A stretch of 64,000 nucleotides of DNA from Rhodoferax ferrireducens (GTDB taxonomy: Bacteria > Pseudomonadota > Gammaproteobacteria > Burkholderiales > Burkholderiaceae_C), in NCBI RefSeq assembly GCF_003347515.1, contig NZ_QEII01000269.1:62001-126000 (forward strand), given 5' to 3'. The notes under the pieces were generated by a model. That model worked only from the letters and a program-made list of their open reading frames with translations, was not told the origin of the DNA and ran no database searches. A program made the position numbers and the translations under genes. This document shows positions 34,616 through 42,344 of the stretch, piece after piece (position 1 is the stretch's first letter; each line of letters opens with the position of its first letter).

Positions 34616-35977
34616 TCAACCGTAAATGTCAGACGGTTCCCGCGCTGTAACAGCGAGTTGCAGGCTCAAGGCCAGGAATTCGTCGTGATATTGCGTTTTC
34701 ACCAGCACGGCGTGCCAGGCATCGTCGTCACCGTCGAGGTCGAGCAGGCGGTAGCCGCGCTCCTTGAGCCAGGCAGCGCCGGCCAGCAGGAGCTGTTCGC
34801 AGCGCGCCGGGCCTGCTGGCGGCTCGTCCGGCGCCGCAAACTCGCCCAGGCCACGTGCTGCGCACAGCTGGGTGAGCTGGTTCTCCAGCGTTTCGTCGTC
34901 TTTGATGTCGGCGTGGATTCCGATATCGTTTTCTGCCAGTGCGCAGCTCAGCTCGGACAGCTCCTTGACCTTACGCAGCTTGCCGACTTGGTCGATCACG
35001 GCGTCGGTGGCATCGATGTCGCCATCGCTGGCCAGCTCGATCCAGCGCGCCAGCCCCTTGCGTTTGCTTTTGGACAGGTCCGCCTTTTTGAGCGGCGGCG
35101 GCAGCTCGATCGGCACGCCGGCACCGACGCCCGCGGCGCGCCAACCATCGCGGCTCTGGCGCAGGTGGGCGCGGTAGTGCGCCACCACATCGCGCGGGTA
35201 GTAGGGGTGGTCCTGAAAGCTGCTGTCGTCAAGGTCGTAGGCGCACACGGCCAAGGCGACTTCATAGGCGAAGTGCACGAACAGGAGCTCCCGCGTCCCC
35301 CGGCGCTCGGCTGCGGCCGCGCTGAAATCGCGCACCGGTTTCCAGCCCAGGGGTTTCATGATGCGGCACCAGTTCTTCATGTAACTGGCCAGGGCTGGGG
35401 CGCGCTCTGCGGCGGGCAGGCTGAGCGCGCGCAGGATCGGGTCTGACCAGGGCAGCGCGTATTTCACCCGGTCTTTTCGACTGTATTTCCTGGCGAGCGC
35501 AAAGCCCGGCAGGAAGGCTTTCAGGGGCACCTCGAGAGCGTAGAAGCGCTCATTGGGCTGCCTGTTGATCAAGCCTGCCATGGCCTTTACCTGTGCCATT
35601 TGGGGCAGCAGCATCAGGGCCAAAGCCAGATAGCTGAAATCAATGCGCTTATAGCTCCAAAAAAGTCCAAAGTCGGGGCTTAACGGGGTCGACGAACTTT
35701 CTTCCACCCGGACGCGATAGTTATGCGTGATGGATTGAATGCCGGGCAAATCCGCTTCCAAACGCAAGACCAGATCAGGAATCGGGTCGCCGCGACCGTA
35801 CATGTAAAGCAGTCGTTGTTTGATATCGTTAACAACGCCACTAGCGGACGAGCTACTCACGTCAGTTCTATTCAAAAAGTCGATGGTGTAGCTGTATCCG
35901 TGATCATTCGCATAGTCGGCTGCATCGCACAGCGGGACGCGAAGTGGGTATTTGATTTCAATCTCTATGGGTTCCAT
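34616..35977 (-). CDS. PoNi-like immunity protein (DUF1911-type) with extra C-terminal domain
   Basis: A 453-residue cytoplasmic protein with no signal or membrane segment. Residues about 190-275 carry SYMKNWCRIMKPLGW, FAYEVALAVCAYDLDDSSF and DHPYYPRDVVAHYRA, the pattern of DUF1911 in PoNi proteins that neutralise PoNe nuclease effectors. The part before it (40-185) would be the DUF1910-like half. Residues 300-453 form a further acidic domain I cannot assign (RLLDLDGDDDAWHAVLV). Its start overlaps the toxin stop by 13 bases, the expected toxin-immunity order. The assignment rests on motif memory; a profile search would settle it. Confidence 0.78.
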   Translation of the reverse strand: MEPIEIEIKYPLRVPLCDAADYANDHGYSYTIDFLNRTDVSSSSASGVVNDIKQRLLYMYGRGDPIPDLVLRLEADLPGIQSITHNYRVRVEESSSTPLSPDFGLFWSYKRIDFSYLALALMLLPQMAQVKAMAGLINRQPNERFYALEVPLKAFLPGFALARKYSRKDRVKYALPWSDPILRALSLPAAERAPALASYMKNWCRIMKPLGWKPVRDFSAAAAERRGTRELLFVHFAYEVALAVCAYDLDDSSFQDHPYYPRDVVAHYRAHLRQSRDGWRAAGVGAGVPIELPPPLKKADLSKSKRKGLARWIELASDGDIDATDAVIDQVGKLRKVKELSELSCALAENDIGIHADIKDDETLENQLTQLCAARGLGEFAAPDEPPAGPARCEQLLLAGAAWLKERGYRLLDLDGDDDAWHAVLVKTQYHDEFLALSLQLAVTAREPSDIYG

Positions 35978-37644
35978 ATTTTTCCAATCTCCGCTTCGCC
36001 TGAATTACCATTCCTATCCACAATCTCAAAAAACTGAGTGCCGGACGTATCGTCGCTTTGCGCGTAAACACGCTTGGTCGTGCCAGGCGGGGTTTTCAAT
36101 CCATTCTTGATAACCGCTTTTTGAGAGAGTGTCAGCGTATCATCCCCATCGATGCGTTCGATGATCCAGTCCTCGCTCATCTGGCGGCCACTTTTGGTAT
36201 TGCAAAGCCCCGCCACGCAACCAGCTGGGTCGGATGGATTGACACCTCCCGTTGCCTTGGATTCAACGATGACGTAGTTTCCCTTTCCGTCTATGTAAAT
36301 GCCATCGATGCCTTTTTGGCCGTTCCACTTTGCGAGTGCATCATCGGCTTTGTTGTCAACACCTCTCACCATGGTGTAGCCGGCGGCCTCAAGTTTTTCA
36401 CGTACAACGATCTCGCCTTTGAATCCCTTTGTCGCATTGTCGAGCAACCCAAACTTCTCATTTTTTATGTCATCGGGCCGGGTTAACAGGCACTTCGCGT
36501 TATGCGCCCACAGCCCCGACTCGCCCACAAAGTAGTTGTGCGTCTGGGCCACACTGAAGTTGTAGACCCGCACCGGCTTGGCAATGGCCGTGTTCTCCAA
36601 CACCAGCACGTCGCCCTGGCGCGAGGCCAGCACATCCTCATCGGTGATGTCCTTGGCCTCGGTCCAGCCCTTGCCCTGCACCCACAGCGGGTGCTCGTCG
36701 GTCAGCTGAAAGGTCTCGAACTCGGTTTTGAGCGCCCGGTAACCCGGCGCAATGCGTCCAAAGGTGTTCTCCACCTGTTGGGGTGCTTCGCGCCATGACG
36801 TGTCGTGGCGCGAATACACCAGCGCACCTTGCGCAATGCGTTCGATCGGGACGGCGCCCTGTGGGGTGAGCACCAGCGTGGCGGCCGTGAAGCTGGCGCA
36901 GCCCAGGTCCAGCTTGGTGGCCTTGACGGCATCGGCCAGCTTGCCGCTGAACTTGCCCAGCCGGGTCGCCAGTTTGAGCATGACCGCCGGGCTGACATAG
37001 GTGCCGATCACTTTGCCCAGGTCGTAGGCGCCACACTGGGTGGCTTTGGTGATGGTGTCTATCGCCTCCTGGCCCAGCAGTTCACCCAAGAGGATGAGGG
37101 TGCCTTTGGGGTCGTCGTAGAAGGCTTTGCCCAGCGCCGCCAGCCCTTTGGCCACTTCCAGCGGATCGCTGATGAGGTCAATGATGTCGGTGATCTGGCT
37201 TTTCAGGCCGGTGAACAGGCCTTTGCCAAATTCATATCCGTAGGTGAGCGCGCTGCTGACGTTGCCCCACAGCCCGCTCCAAAATCCCTGGTCTTGTGCA
37301 TTGGCACCCTTGTTGTCGGCACTGGCAGGGGTTTTGTCGCAAACGTCTTCCAGAAACTGGCAGTTGTTCTTTTTTGCCCAGGCCTGGCGGTCTTCCTTGT
37401 TCTTGAAGCATATCGGTGGTGGCTCGCAAATTTTGCTCACGATGCCGCTGCTCCCCGGTGCGCTTGAGCTTGGCGGTGCGGTCGCGCCCGGGCCGCTCAG
37501 GACTGAACTGGTTTGCGCCCACGCCTGGCCCAGTGAAGACAAGAGCACGGAAAGAACCAGCAGCAGGATGAGACTGCAGCGGCCCGCATGGCTGTGCCGA
37601 CCGGCCTTGACCTGCGTGGTGCGAACGAGATGATTTAGAAGCAT
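35965..37644 (-). CDS. Secreted polymorphic toxin: signal peptide, HINT domain, PoNe-like nuclease tip
   Basis: A 559-residue protein. Residues 1-43 are a long Sec signal (cleavage after AWA). A Ser/Pro-rich stretch and a small Cys-rich region (C73, C79, C95, C102) follow, then a helical pretoxin region (120-245). The HINT domain spans 249-382: Cys249, block TDEH (315-318) and terminal HN (381-382) followed by Ala, so release of the tip by Asn cleavage, not splicing, is expected. The tip (383-559) reads GFKGEIVVREKLEAAG, GIDGIYIDG and YVIVESKA, giving D447, E461 and K463 of a PD-(D/E)xK nuclease as in PoNe. It overlaps the TadE-like gene upstream by ten bases and the immunity gene downstream. 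Confidence 0.85.
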   Translation of the reverse strand: MLLNHLVRTTQVKAGRHSHAGRCSLILLLVLSVLLSSLGQAWAQTSSVLSGPGATAPPSSSAPGSSGIVSKICEPPPICFKNKEDRQAWAKKNNCQFLEDVCDKTPASADNKGANAQDQGFWSGLWGNVSSALTYGYEFGKGLFTGLKSQITDIIDLISDPLEVAKGLAALGKAFYDDPKGTLILLGELLGQEAIDTITKATQCGAYDLGKVIGTYVSPAVMLKLATRLGKFSGKLADAVKATKLDLGCASFTAATLVLTPQGAVPIERIAQGALVYSRHDTSWREAPQQVENTFGRIAPGYRALKTEFETFQLTDEHPLWVQGKGWTEAKDITDEDVLASRQGDVLVLENTAIAKPVRVYNFSVAQTHNYFVGESGLWAHNAKCLLTRPDDIKNEKFGLLDNATKGFKGEIVVREKLEAAGYTMVRGVDNKADDALAKWNGQKGIDGIYIDGKGNYVIVESKATGGVNPSDPAGCVAGLCNTKSGRQMSEDWIIERIDGDDTLTLSQKAVIKNGLKTPPGTTKRVYAQSDDTSGTQFFEIVDRNGNSGEAEIGKIWNP

Positions 37645-38492
37645 GGGGGTTCCTCTTCATCGCCAGGGCCGGGACCACCTGGTGGTGTGTCTGACGCGCA
37701 CATCGGATCAGTCGCCGGACAACGCGGCAACTCTGTGCCCGGCGGTGACGCAGGGCCTGGATCAGTCGGCGTGCCGTTGTTGCCCGGCCCGGGCGAAGAG
37801 GCGTTTCCGTTCTCAATGGCCGGGCTTTGCATGCGCATCACGGTGTGCGTGACCACGGGGATGCGCCCGGCCACGACCAGACCCTTGCGAAAGGCATCGC
37901 TGTCGCCGCTGTTGAGCAGGCCCAGTGCCCAGTTCATGAATTTGCCAGCCAGCGGGATCTGCTTGCGCTCGGGAATGCCATAGGTGATCCTGAGCTTGAG
38001 CACGTTGGCATCGAGCAGGGTCTGGCCGCTGTTATTTGTGTTCGGGTCGGCCTTGCAGCCAGGTACATCCACCGGGCATTTGATGAAGGCCAGGTTGCTG
38101 TTGGGGATGACCCGGCTGGCGCCGAGCTTGGTCGCCAGCGCCGGGCTGTTGAAGTCGTCAAAGCTCTCCTTGCTGGGCGAGAGGATTTCAATGCGGACGG
38201 AGGCGCCGTCGGCGGCTGCCTTGGCGTAAGACGCAGCCAGCTCGCTGCTGCTGGTGCCGCCACCGTAGTAGCCGGTCATGGCGCGGGTGAAGGCGCTGCG
38301 AATGGCGGTGGGGTTGGCATTGGCTGTGGTCCCGGCGCGGGCGGCCTCAAAGGTGGCGTAGTTGAGCTGGCTTTTGGTGTGGTACAGCAGGCCGTACTGG
38401 ATAAGGTTCATCAACAGGAACAGCAAGGTGGGCACCACCACCACGAATTCGACCAGGGTGGCGCCCAGTTGGTATTGCATGCTTGGCTTCAC
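37635..38492 (-). CDS. TadE-like minor pilin, Cys-rich and adjacent to the toxin
   Basis: A 285-residue protein with the TadE signature at its N-terminus: GATLVEFVVVVPTLLFLLMN (residues 9-28), then QYGLLYHTKSQLNYATFEAARAGT. The remaining periplasmic part has several cysteine pairs (KCPVDVPGC, RCPATDPMC, PCF) and a Pro/Gly-rich tail. TadE proteins are minor pilins of the Tad apparatus processed by a prepilin peptidase. It is tied to the thioredoxin-like gene (four-base overlap) and the toxin gene (ten-base overlap), so it may present or export the toxin. Confidence 0.88.
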   Translation of the reverse strand: MKPSMQYQLGATLVEFVVVVPTLLFLLMNLIQYGLLYHTKSQLNYATFEAARAGTTANANPTAIRSAFTRAMTGYYGGGTSSSELAASYAKAAADGASVRIEILSPSKESFDDFNSPALATKLGASRVIPNSNLAFIKCPVDVPGCKADPNTNNSGQTLLDANVLKLRITYGIPERKQIPLAGKFMNWALGLLNSGDSDAFRKGLVVAGRIPVVTHTVMRMQSPAIENGNASSPGPGNNGTPTDPGPASPPGTELPRCPATDPMCASDTPPGGPGPGDEEEPPCF

Positions 38493-39322
38493 TGGGTTGT
38501 GCCCAGGTGCGGCTCAAGCCAGGTGCGGAACTTTTGTAGCCTTTCGGGCGACCCTATATTGCCCTCGAACCTGTCCTTGCTCTGGCCGTTGCGAAAAAGG
38601 ATCTGAGTGGGAATTCCGTAAATAGTGGTGGGCTGGAGCCCCTTGGGAAAGGTGTGCCAAGGGGACCACTGCACCCGAGCGAACTGGATGCTTTTTGTGG
38701 CGTGAGTGGAGGCAATGGTATTGAACGCCTCAAAGCTGCCATCAACACAGTAAGTGCAACCGCGATCGGGGCTGGTGAATTGCACCAGCACGTCGGGATG
38801 CGACTGAATATAGGTGGCAAAAGCGGCCGGGGCGACGACATCGATCCCACGACCCGGAACGACTGCCGTTGCTATCGCGCCTGTAGTGACAGGTTGAGTC
38901 GGGGTGGCCGCAACAGGCCTGCTGCCGAGTTGCGGGGACGCCGATACCGGGGCGGTATGGTATTGCGCGTAGAGCTTGTCGAACGAGATGGGGTAGTAGC
39001 CATGCATCAGGCGCTGTTTGAAGACGACGAGCGGCACGCCCTGCCCGCCCAGCGCGTCGAATTCGGTGCCCGCTTGTGGATCGTTTTGGGGATCCTTGTC
39101 GAGGAAGGCGACCCCGGTTTTACGCAGGTGATCACGCAATCCCTTGCAGACCACACTGTCGGTGCAGTAGAGCACCACTTGATCGGGCTGAACGCCGTCG
39201 ATGGCGACCCCGGCGGGTCGTGGCAAGTCGTTCTCGAAACGCATGGTTTTAAGATCGCGCGCCAACGCCGGGCTAGCCCAGAGCGACACGACGAACGAGA
39301 ACGAAACAAACAAGCGGCTCAT
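38489..39322 (-). CDS. Periplasmic double thioredoxin-fold protein
   Basis: A 277-residue protein with a signal peptide (1-21). First domain (about 45-120) is glutaredoxin-like: CTDSVVC (C53, C59) and the cis-Pro loop GQGVPLVVF. Second domain (about 160-277) has GCTYC (C189, C192) and YGIPTQILF. A Pro/Thr-rich linker joins them. It probably handles disulfides of exported proteins, with the Cys-rich TadE-like protein and toxin N-terminus next door as likely substrates (inferred). It overlaps both neighbours by four bases. Confidence 0.82.
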   Translation of the reverse strand: MSRLFVSFSFVVSLWASPALARDLKTMRFENDLPRPAGVAIDGVQPDQVVLYCTDSVVCKGLRDHLRKTGVAFLDKDPQNDPQAGTEFDALGGQGVPLVVFKQRLMHGYYPISFDKLYAQYHTAPVSASPQLGSRPVAATPTQPVTTGAIATAVVPGRGIDVVAPAAFATYIQSHPDVLVQFTSPDRGCTYCVDGSFEAFNTIASTHATKSIQFARVQWSPWHTFPKGLQPTTIYGIPTQILFRNGQSKDRFEGNIGSPERLQKFRTWLEPHLGTTQ

Positions 39323-39717
39323 AGGGATTTTTCCTGCGTTACTGAGGGCACCGTGGCACCGACGGCCAGCCGCAAATGGCTGGCGTCGCCAGCGACCAGT
39401 TCGAGGGTCTGGTGCGCGCCCGCGCACGCGGCCATGCGCCAGGGCCTGACGTGGGGCGCAATTTTCAATACCAGTCCAGCGCGGTCCAGAAACACCACAT
39501 CAATGGCATAACGCATGAAGGCGGTGTGCACCGACGCGCAGGGCACCAGCAGCAGCCCCTGGCCGGACTGCAGCGGAGCACGTATCAACAGACCGCCAAG
39601 ACGGCTGATGAAGTTGTCGGCACGGCGCACGGTGACCGTGGCCTGGTTGATTTGCGGCTTCAATGCGATCTGAACTGATTCAGGGGGGCAAGAATGCTCT
39701 ACTTTTTGGGGACGCAA
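39319..39717 (-). CDS. DUF192 family protein
   Basis: Up to 132 residues. The DUF192 pattern is visible as FISRLGGLLIRAPLQSGQGLLLVPC, with SVHTAFMRYAIDVVFLDRAG and LELVAGDASHLRLAVG (given in part). DUF192 proteins are often exported and of unknown function; some occur in Tad loci. The first start is TTG at 39717, overlapping the lipoprotein stop by 19 bases; TTG at 39663 is an alternative closer to the domain. No signal peptide is apparent. Confidence 0.82.
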   Translation of the reverse strand: MRPQKVEHSCPPESVQIALKPQINQATVTVRRADNFISRLGGLLIRAPLQSGQGLLLVPCASVHTAFMRYAIDVVFLDRAGLVLKIAPHVRPWRMAACAGAHQTLELVAGDASHLRLAVGATVPSVTQEKSL

Positions 39718-40526
39718 GAACTGGTCACACCTGTCTTTGAGGTAAACAGCACGTTGATCGTCTGTCCGTAGGTGTCAAGTGCCAACTGAAAGGCAGCGCC
39801 ATCTAACGCTTTGGTCGAATAGATAGCTTGACCACTCGGGTCCACAAAAAAGAATTCTTCCTTCAAGCCGCTTTCAAAAGCGTAGCTTTCACCATTGAAA
39901 GTGGCGACACCATCAAGCACTTGATATGTTGCGTCTACAAACGAGCCACTTGCTGCGCACGTCAGCGCGACAGGTGGTGTCTCGATGTATGTGTGAACAA
40001 GTGGATAGATAGGTTTTGCGACTAGTGCGGATACATCACTCGATTCCTCGCATCGGTTCCGTACTTCGTTTCCAGGCTTAAAATGCCACACTTGAACGCC
40101 GTTTTTTAGATGATCCCCCGTCAAAAAGAAGTGTGGCAGGTAACTGTCAGTCGCAGTAGCCAGATTTCTCACAGAGACGGACAAGGGCCCCGAAGCATCC
40201 AGTTTTCTTGTAATTTCAATGCCTGTTCTATCAAGCAAGTTTGCGCTCACGCCCGACATGCTGATGAGGCCATCTGCCGTGATATTCAAGGTTTGAGGTG
40301 GCAACTCGTTCTCAAGGCTTGACATGTCGTTGACGCATTTCGTTCCGGTATAGGAGCCGACATACCACGGCAGTATCACCTTGGCAAAACTAACTGCCGG
40401 CCTAGCTACCGGCACAGGCACCAGGTCCGTATTGTCCGGGGCATCGTCCGCAGACCCGCCGCCACCGCCTCCGCAACCCATGAGAGTGAGACCAAGCACC
40501 GAGGCTGCAAAAATTTTGTTCTTCAT
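39699..40526 (-). CDS. Glycine-rich-leader lipoprotein, unknown function
   Basis: A 275-residue protein with a lipoprotein signal (MKNKIFAASVLGLTLMGC, lipobox LMGC at Cys18) followed by a run of glycines and an acidic linker. The mature domain has four or more Cys (KCVND, NRCEE, LTCAAS, SSCVP) and a beta-rich pattern. No family recognised. A clear AGGAGT lies before ATG 40526. Its base composition is lower in GC (43-55 percent in lines counted by hand) than the tad genes beside it, which suggests later acquisition. It begins the second half of the locus after a candidate terminator. Confidence 0.75.
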   Translation of the reverse strand: MKNKIFAASVLGLTLMGCGGGGGGSADDAPDNTDLVPVPVARPAVSFAKVILPWYVGSYTGTKCVNDMSSLENELPPQTLNITADGLISMSGVSANLLDRTGIEITRKLDASGPLSVSVRNLATATDSYLPHFFLTGDHLKNGVQVWHFKPGNEVRNRCEESSDVSALVAKPIYPLVHTYIETPPVALTCAASGSFVDATYQVLDGVATFNGESYAFESGLKEEFFFVDPSGQAIYSTKALDGAAFQLALDTYGQTINVLFTSKTGVTSSCVPKK

Positions 40527-40540
40527 TAAATTACTCCTAT

Positions 40541-40573
40541 CTAAAAAATCACAAGCGAAAGACTTCTTTTCGC
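40541..40573 (-). terminator. Candidate Rho-independent terminator after tadC
   Basis: On the minus strand GCGAAAAG and CTTTCGC pair around AAGT, followed by TTGTGATTTTTT. It falls between the tadC stop (40604) and the ribosome site of the lipoprotein gene. It could end or attenuate the tad transcript before the toxin half of the locus. Confidence 0.55.
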
Positions 40574-40603
40574 CGATTCAATATCCCCAATCAAAAATTA
40601 ATC

Positions 40604-41485
40604 TCAGGTTCCCGCCTCCATGAACTTCATGACGATGGGGAACATGAGAATGGCAAAGACGCAGGGGAAAATAAAAAAAATCAGAGGGAACAGCAGCTTG
40701 ACCGGCGCCTCCATGGCCAGCTTCTCGGCGCGCGCGAAGCGCTCAACGCGACGTTGCTCGGCCTGCGCGCGCAAGATGGGCCCCAGGGCCATGCCGGTGA
40801 CCTCGGCTTGAATCAGGGTGGACACAAAGCTCGATACGGCGGGCAAGTCCATGCGCTGTGCCAGCTCGCGCAGGGCTTCGCTGCGCGGCCGTCCGGCGCG
40901 AACATCGCGCAAGAGGCGGGCAAATTCGTCTTTGAGCGCGCCGGACGGGCCTTTGTCCACGGCTTGCTGGATGGCGCCGGAGAGGTTCAGGCCGGATTCG
41001 ACGCACAGGGTGATGAGATCGAGCATGAAGGGCAGCGATTTCAAGGTTTCGCGGCGGCGCACGTCAATGCGATCTTTCAGCCAGACCACCGGGTAGATGA
41101 AGCCCAGCAAAAAGCCTCCGAAAAACGGCATCCAGGCATCGAGCTTGAAGCTCTGCGCCAGCCACACCCCCACCCCGCCAAAGACCAACCCCCAGATCAG
41201 GCGCCCGGCCACAAACTGCGCCGGGTTGAGCGCGTAGTCAACACCCCCAACGCGCAGCCGAAGCAGCAACGCGTTTTGCCAGGCCATGGACAACAGTGGG
41301 CCAATATAGTGGGCCAGCCATTGCACCGGCCACCACAGAAGGCGGTAGCCCAACGGGGGCGGATCAAGCCAGATGCGATCCTGCTCGGGCACTTCTGCGG
41401 CCAGGCGCGAGACGACCCAGGCGATCAGGGCGAAGGACAAGCCGGCCGCCATGGCAAAGCCGGCGATGAGCCATTGTTGATTCAT
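40604..41485 (-). CDS. tadC: Tad pilus inner membrane platform protein TadC
   Basis: A 293-residue GspF-superfamily protein. The cytoplasmic motif reads LDLITLCVESGLNLSGAIQQ (about 150-169), followed by LRDVRAGRPRSEALRELAQR, and two C-terminal helices end FAILMFPIVMKFMEAG. With TadB it forms the inner membrane platform that the TadA ATPase drives. ATG at 41485 is used; it begins ten bases after the tadB stop. Confidence 0.93.
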   Translation of the reverse strand: MNQQWLIAGFAMAAGLSFALIAWVVSRLAAEVPEQDRIWLDPPPLGYRLLWWPVQWLAHYIGPLLSMAWQNALLLRLRVGGVDYALNPAQFVAGRLIWGLVFGGVGVWLAQSFKLDAWMPFFGGFLLGFIYPVVWLKDRIDVRRRETLKSLPFMLDLITLCVESGLNLSGAIQQAVDKGPSGALKDEFARLLRDVRAGRPRSEALRELAQRMDLPAVSSFVSTLIQAEVTGMALGPILRAQAEQRRVERFARAEKLAMEAPVKLLFPLIFFIFPCVFAILMFPIVMKFMEAGT

Positions 41486-41495
41486 GCGGCTTGCC

Positions 41496-42344
41496 TCACA
41501 CGTCAATCGCCACGATGCGCCGGATGATCCAGACACCAAAGAATTCCATGATCACCACGCCGCCCAGCACGCCCCAGCCCATGCGGGTCGTCCACAGCAG
41601 TGACATGGCTTCGGGCTCCATGCGGGCGAGCACCCAGAGCAGGAAGACTGGCAACAGGCCAACCACCCAGGCTTGCATTTTTCCCTGCGCGGTGAGCGCG
41701 CGAATTTTGAGTTCCATGGCGTGCTGGGAGCGCAGCGTGGTGGCGGTGCGCTCCAGCGTTTCGGCCAGTCCGCCGCCGGTCTCGGATGCGATGCGCATGG
41801 CCGAGACCATCAGGCTGACTGACTGCACCGGCACCCGGCGGGCCAGGTTGTCGAGCGCGTCATCCAGGCTGACGCCCAGGCGTTGCTGATGCTGCATGAG
41901 CCGAAACTCGTCCGACAGCGGTGGGGCCAACTCGGCACTGATCTGGCGCACGGCTGACACCAGCGACAGGCCCGCCTTGACGGCGCCGGCGATCATCAGC
42001 AAGGCGTCGGGCAGCTGCTGCTGGACGCGGTCAAGACGGCGCCGACGCAGCCAGCCAAAAACAAAACGGGGGGCAAATGCCAGCAGCACGGCCACCAGGG
42101 CGGCCAGCAGCAGGCTTTGCGTGAACAGCCAGACGCTGGTAGCGGCCAGCAGCATGAACGCGAGATTGAACGCGTACAGCCGCGCCGGGTCGGCGAACAA
42201 AAACAGCTCGCGCAGGTCTGAACGGGTGTCTCGGGTAAAGCGCTCCCGATAGATCGCCAGCAACTTGCCGCCCAGGTCGGCCAGCGCCCAGACCAGCAAC
42301 GCGACGCCAAGGGCAATGGCCAGGCTGAAGCCAAGCACGATCAT
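41496..42344 (-). CDS. tadB: Tad pilus inner membrane platform protein TadB
   Basis: A 282-residue GspF-superfamily protein. N-terminal helix (VLGFSLAIALGVALLVWAL), a middle helix pair, then the cytoplasmic motif LLMIAGAVKAGLSLVSAVRQ and SLMVSAMRIASETGGGLAETLERTA (given in part), with two C-terminal helices. Start at 42344 overlaps the tadA stop by four bases. Confidence 0.93.
   Translation of the reverse strand: MIVLGFSLAIALGVALLVWALADLGGKLLAIYRERFTRDTRSDLRELFLFADPARLYAFNLAFMLLAATSVWLFTQSLLLAALVAVLLAFAPRFVFGWLRRRRLDRVQQQLPDALLMIAGAVKAGLSLVSAVRQISAELAPPLSDEFRLMQHQQRLGVSLDDALDNLARRVPVQSVSLMVSAMRIASETGGGLAETLERTATTLRSQHAMELKIRALTAQGKMQAWVVGLLPVFLLWVLARMEPEAMSLLWTTRMGWGVLGGVVIMEFFGVWIIRRIVAIDV

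Noticed and set aside
36499..36898. Intein in the toxin gene
   Set aside because: The domain has HINT features, but HN is followed by Ala rather than Cys, Ser or Thr, so splicing is not expected; a releasing HINT domain fits better.
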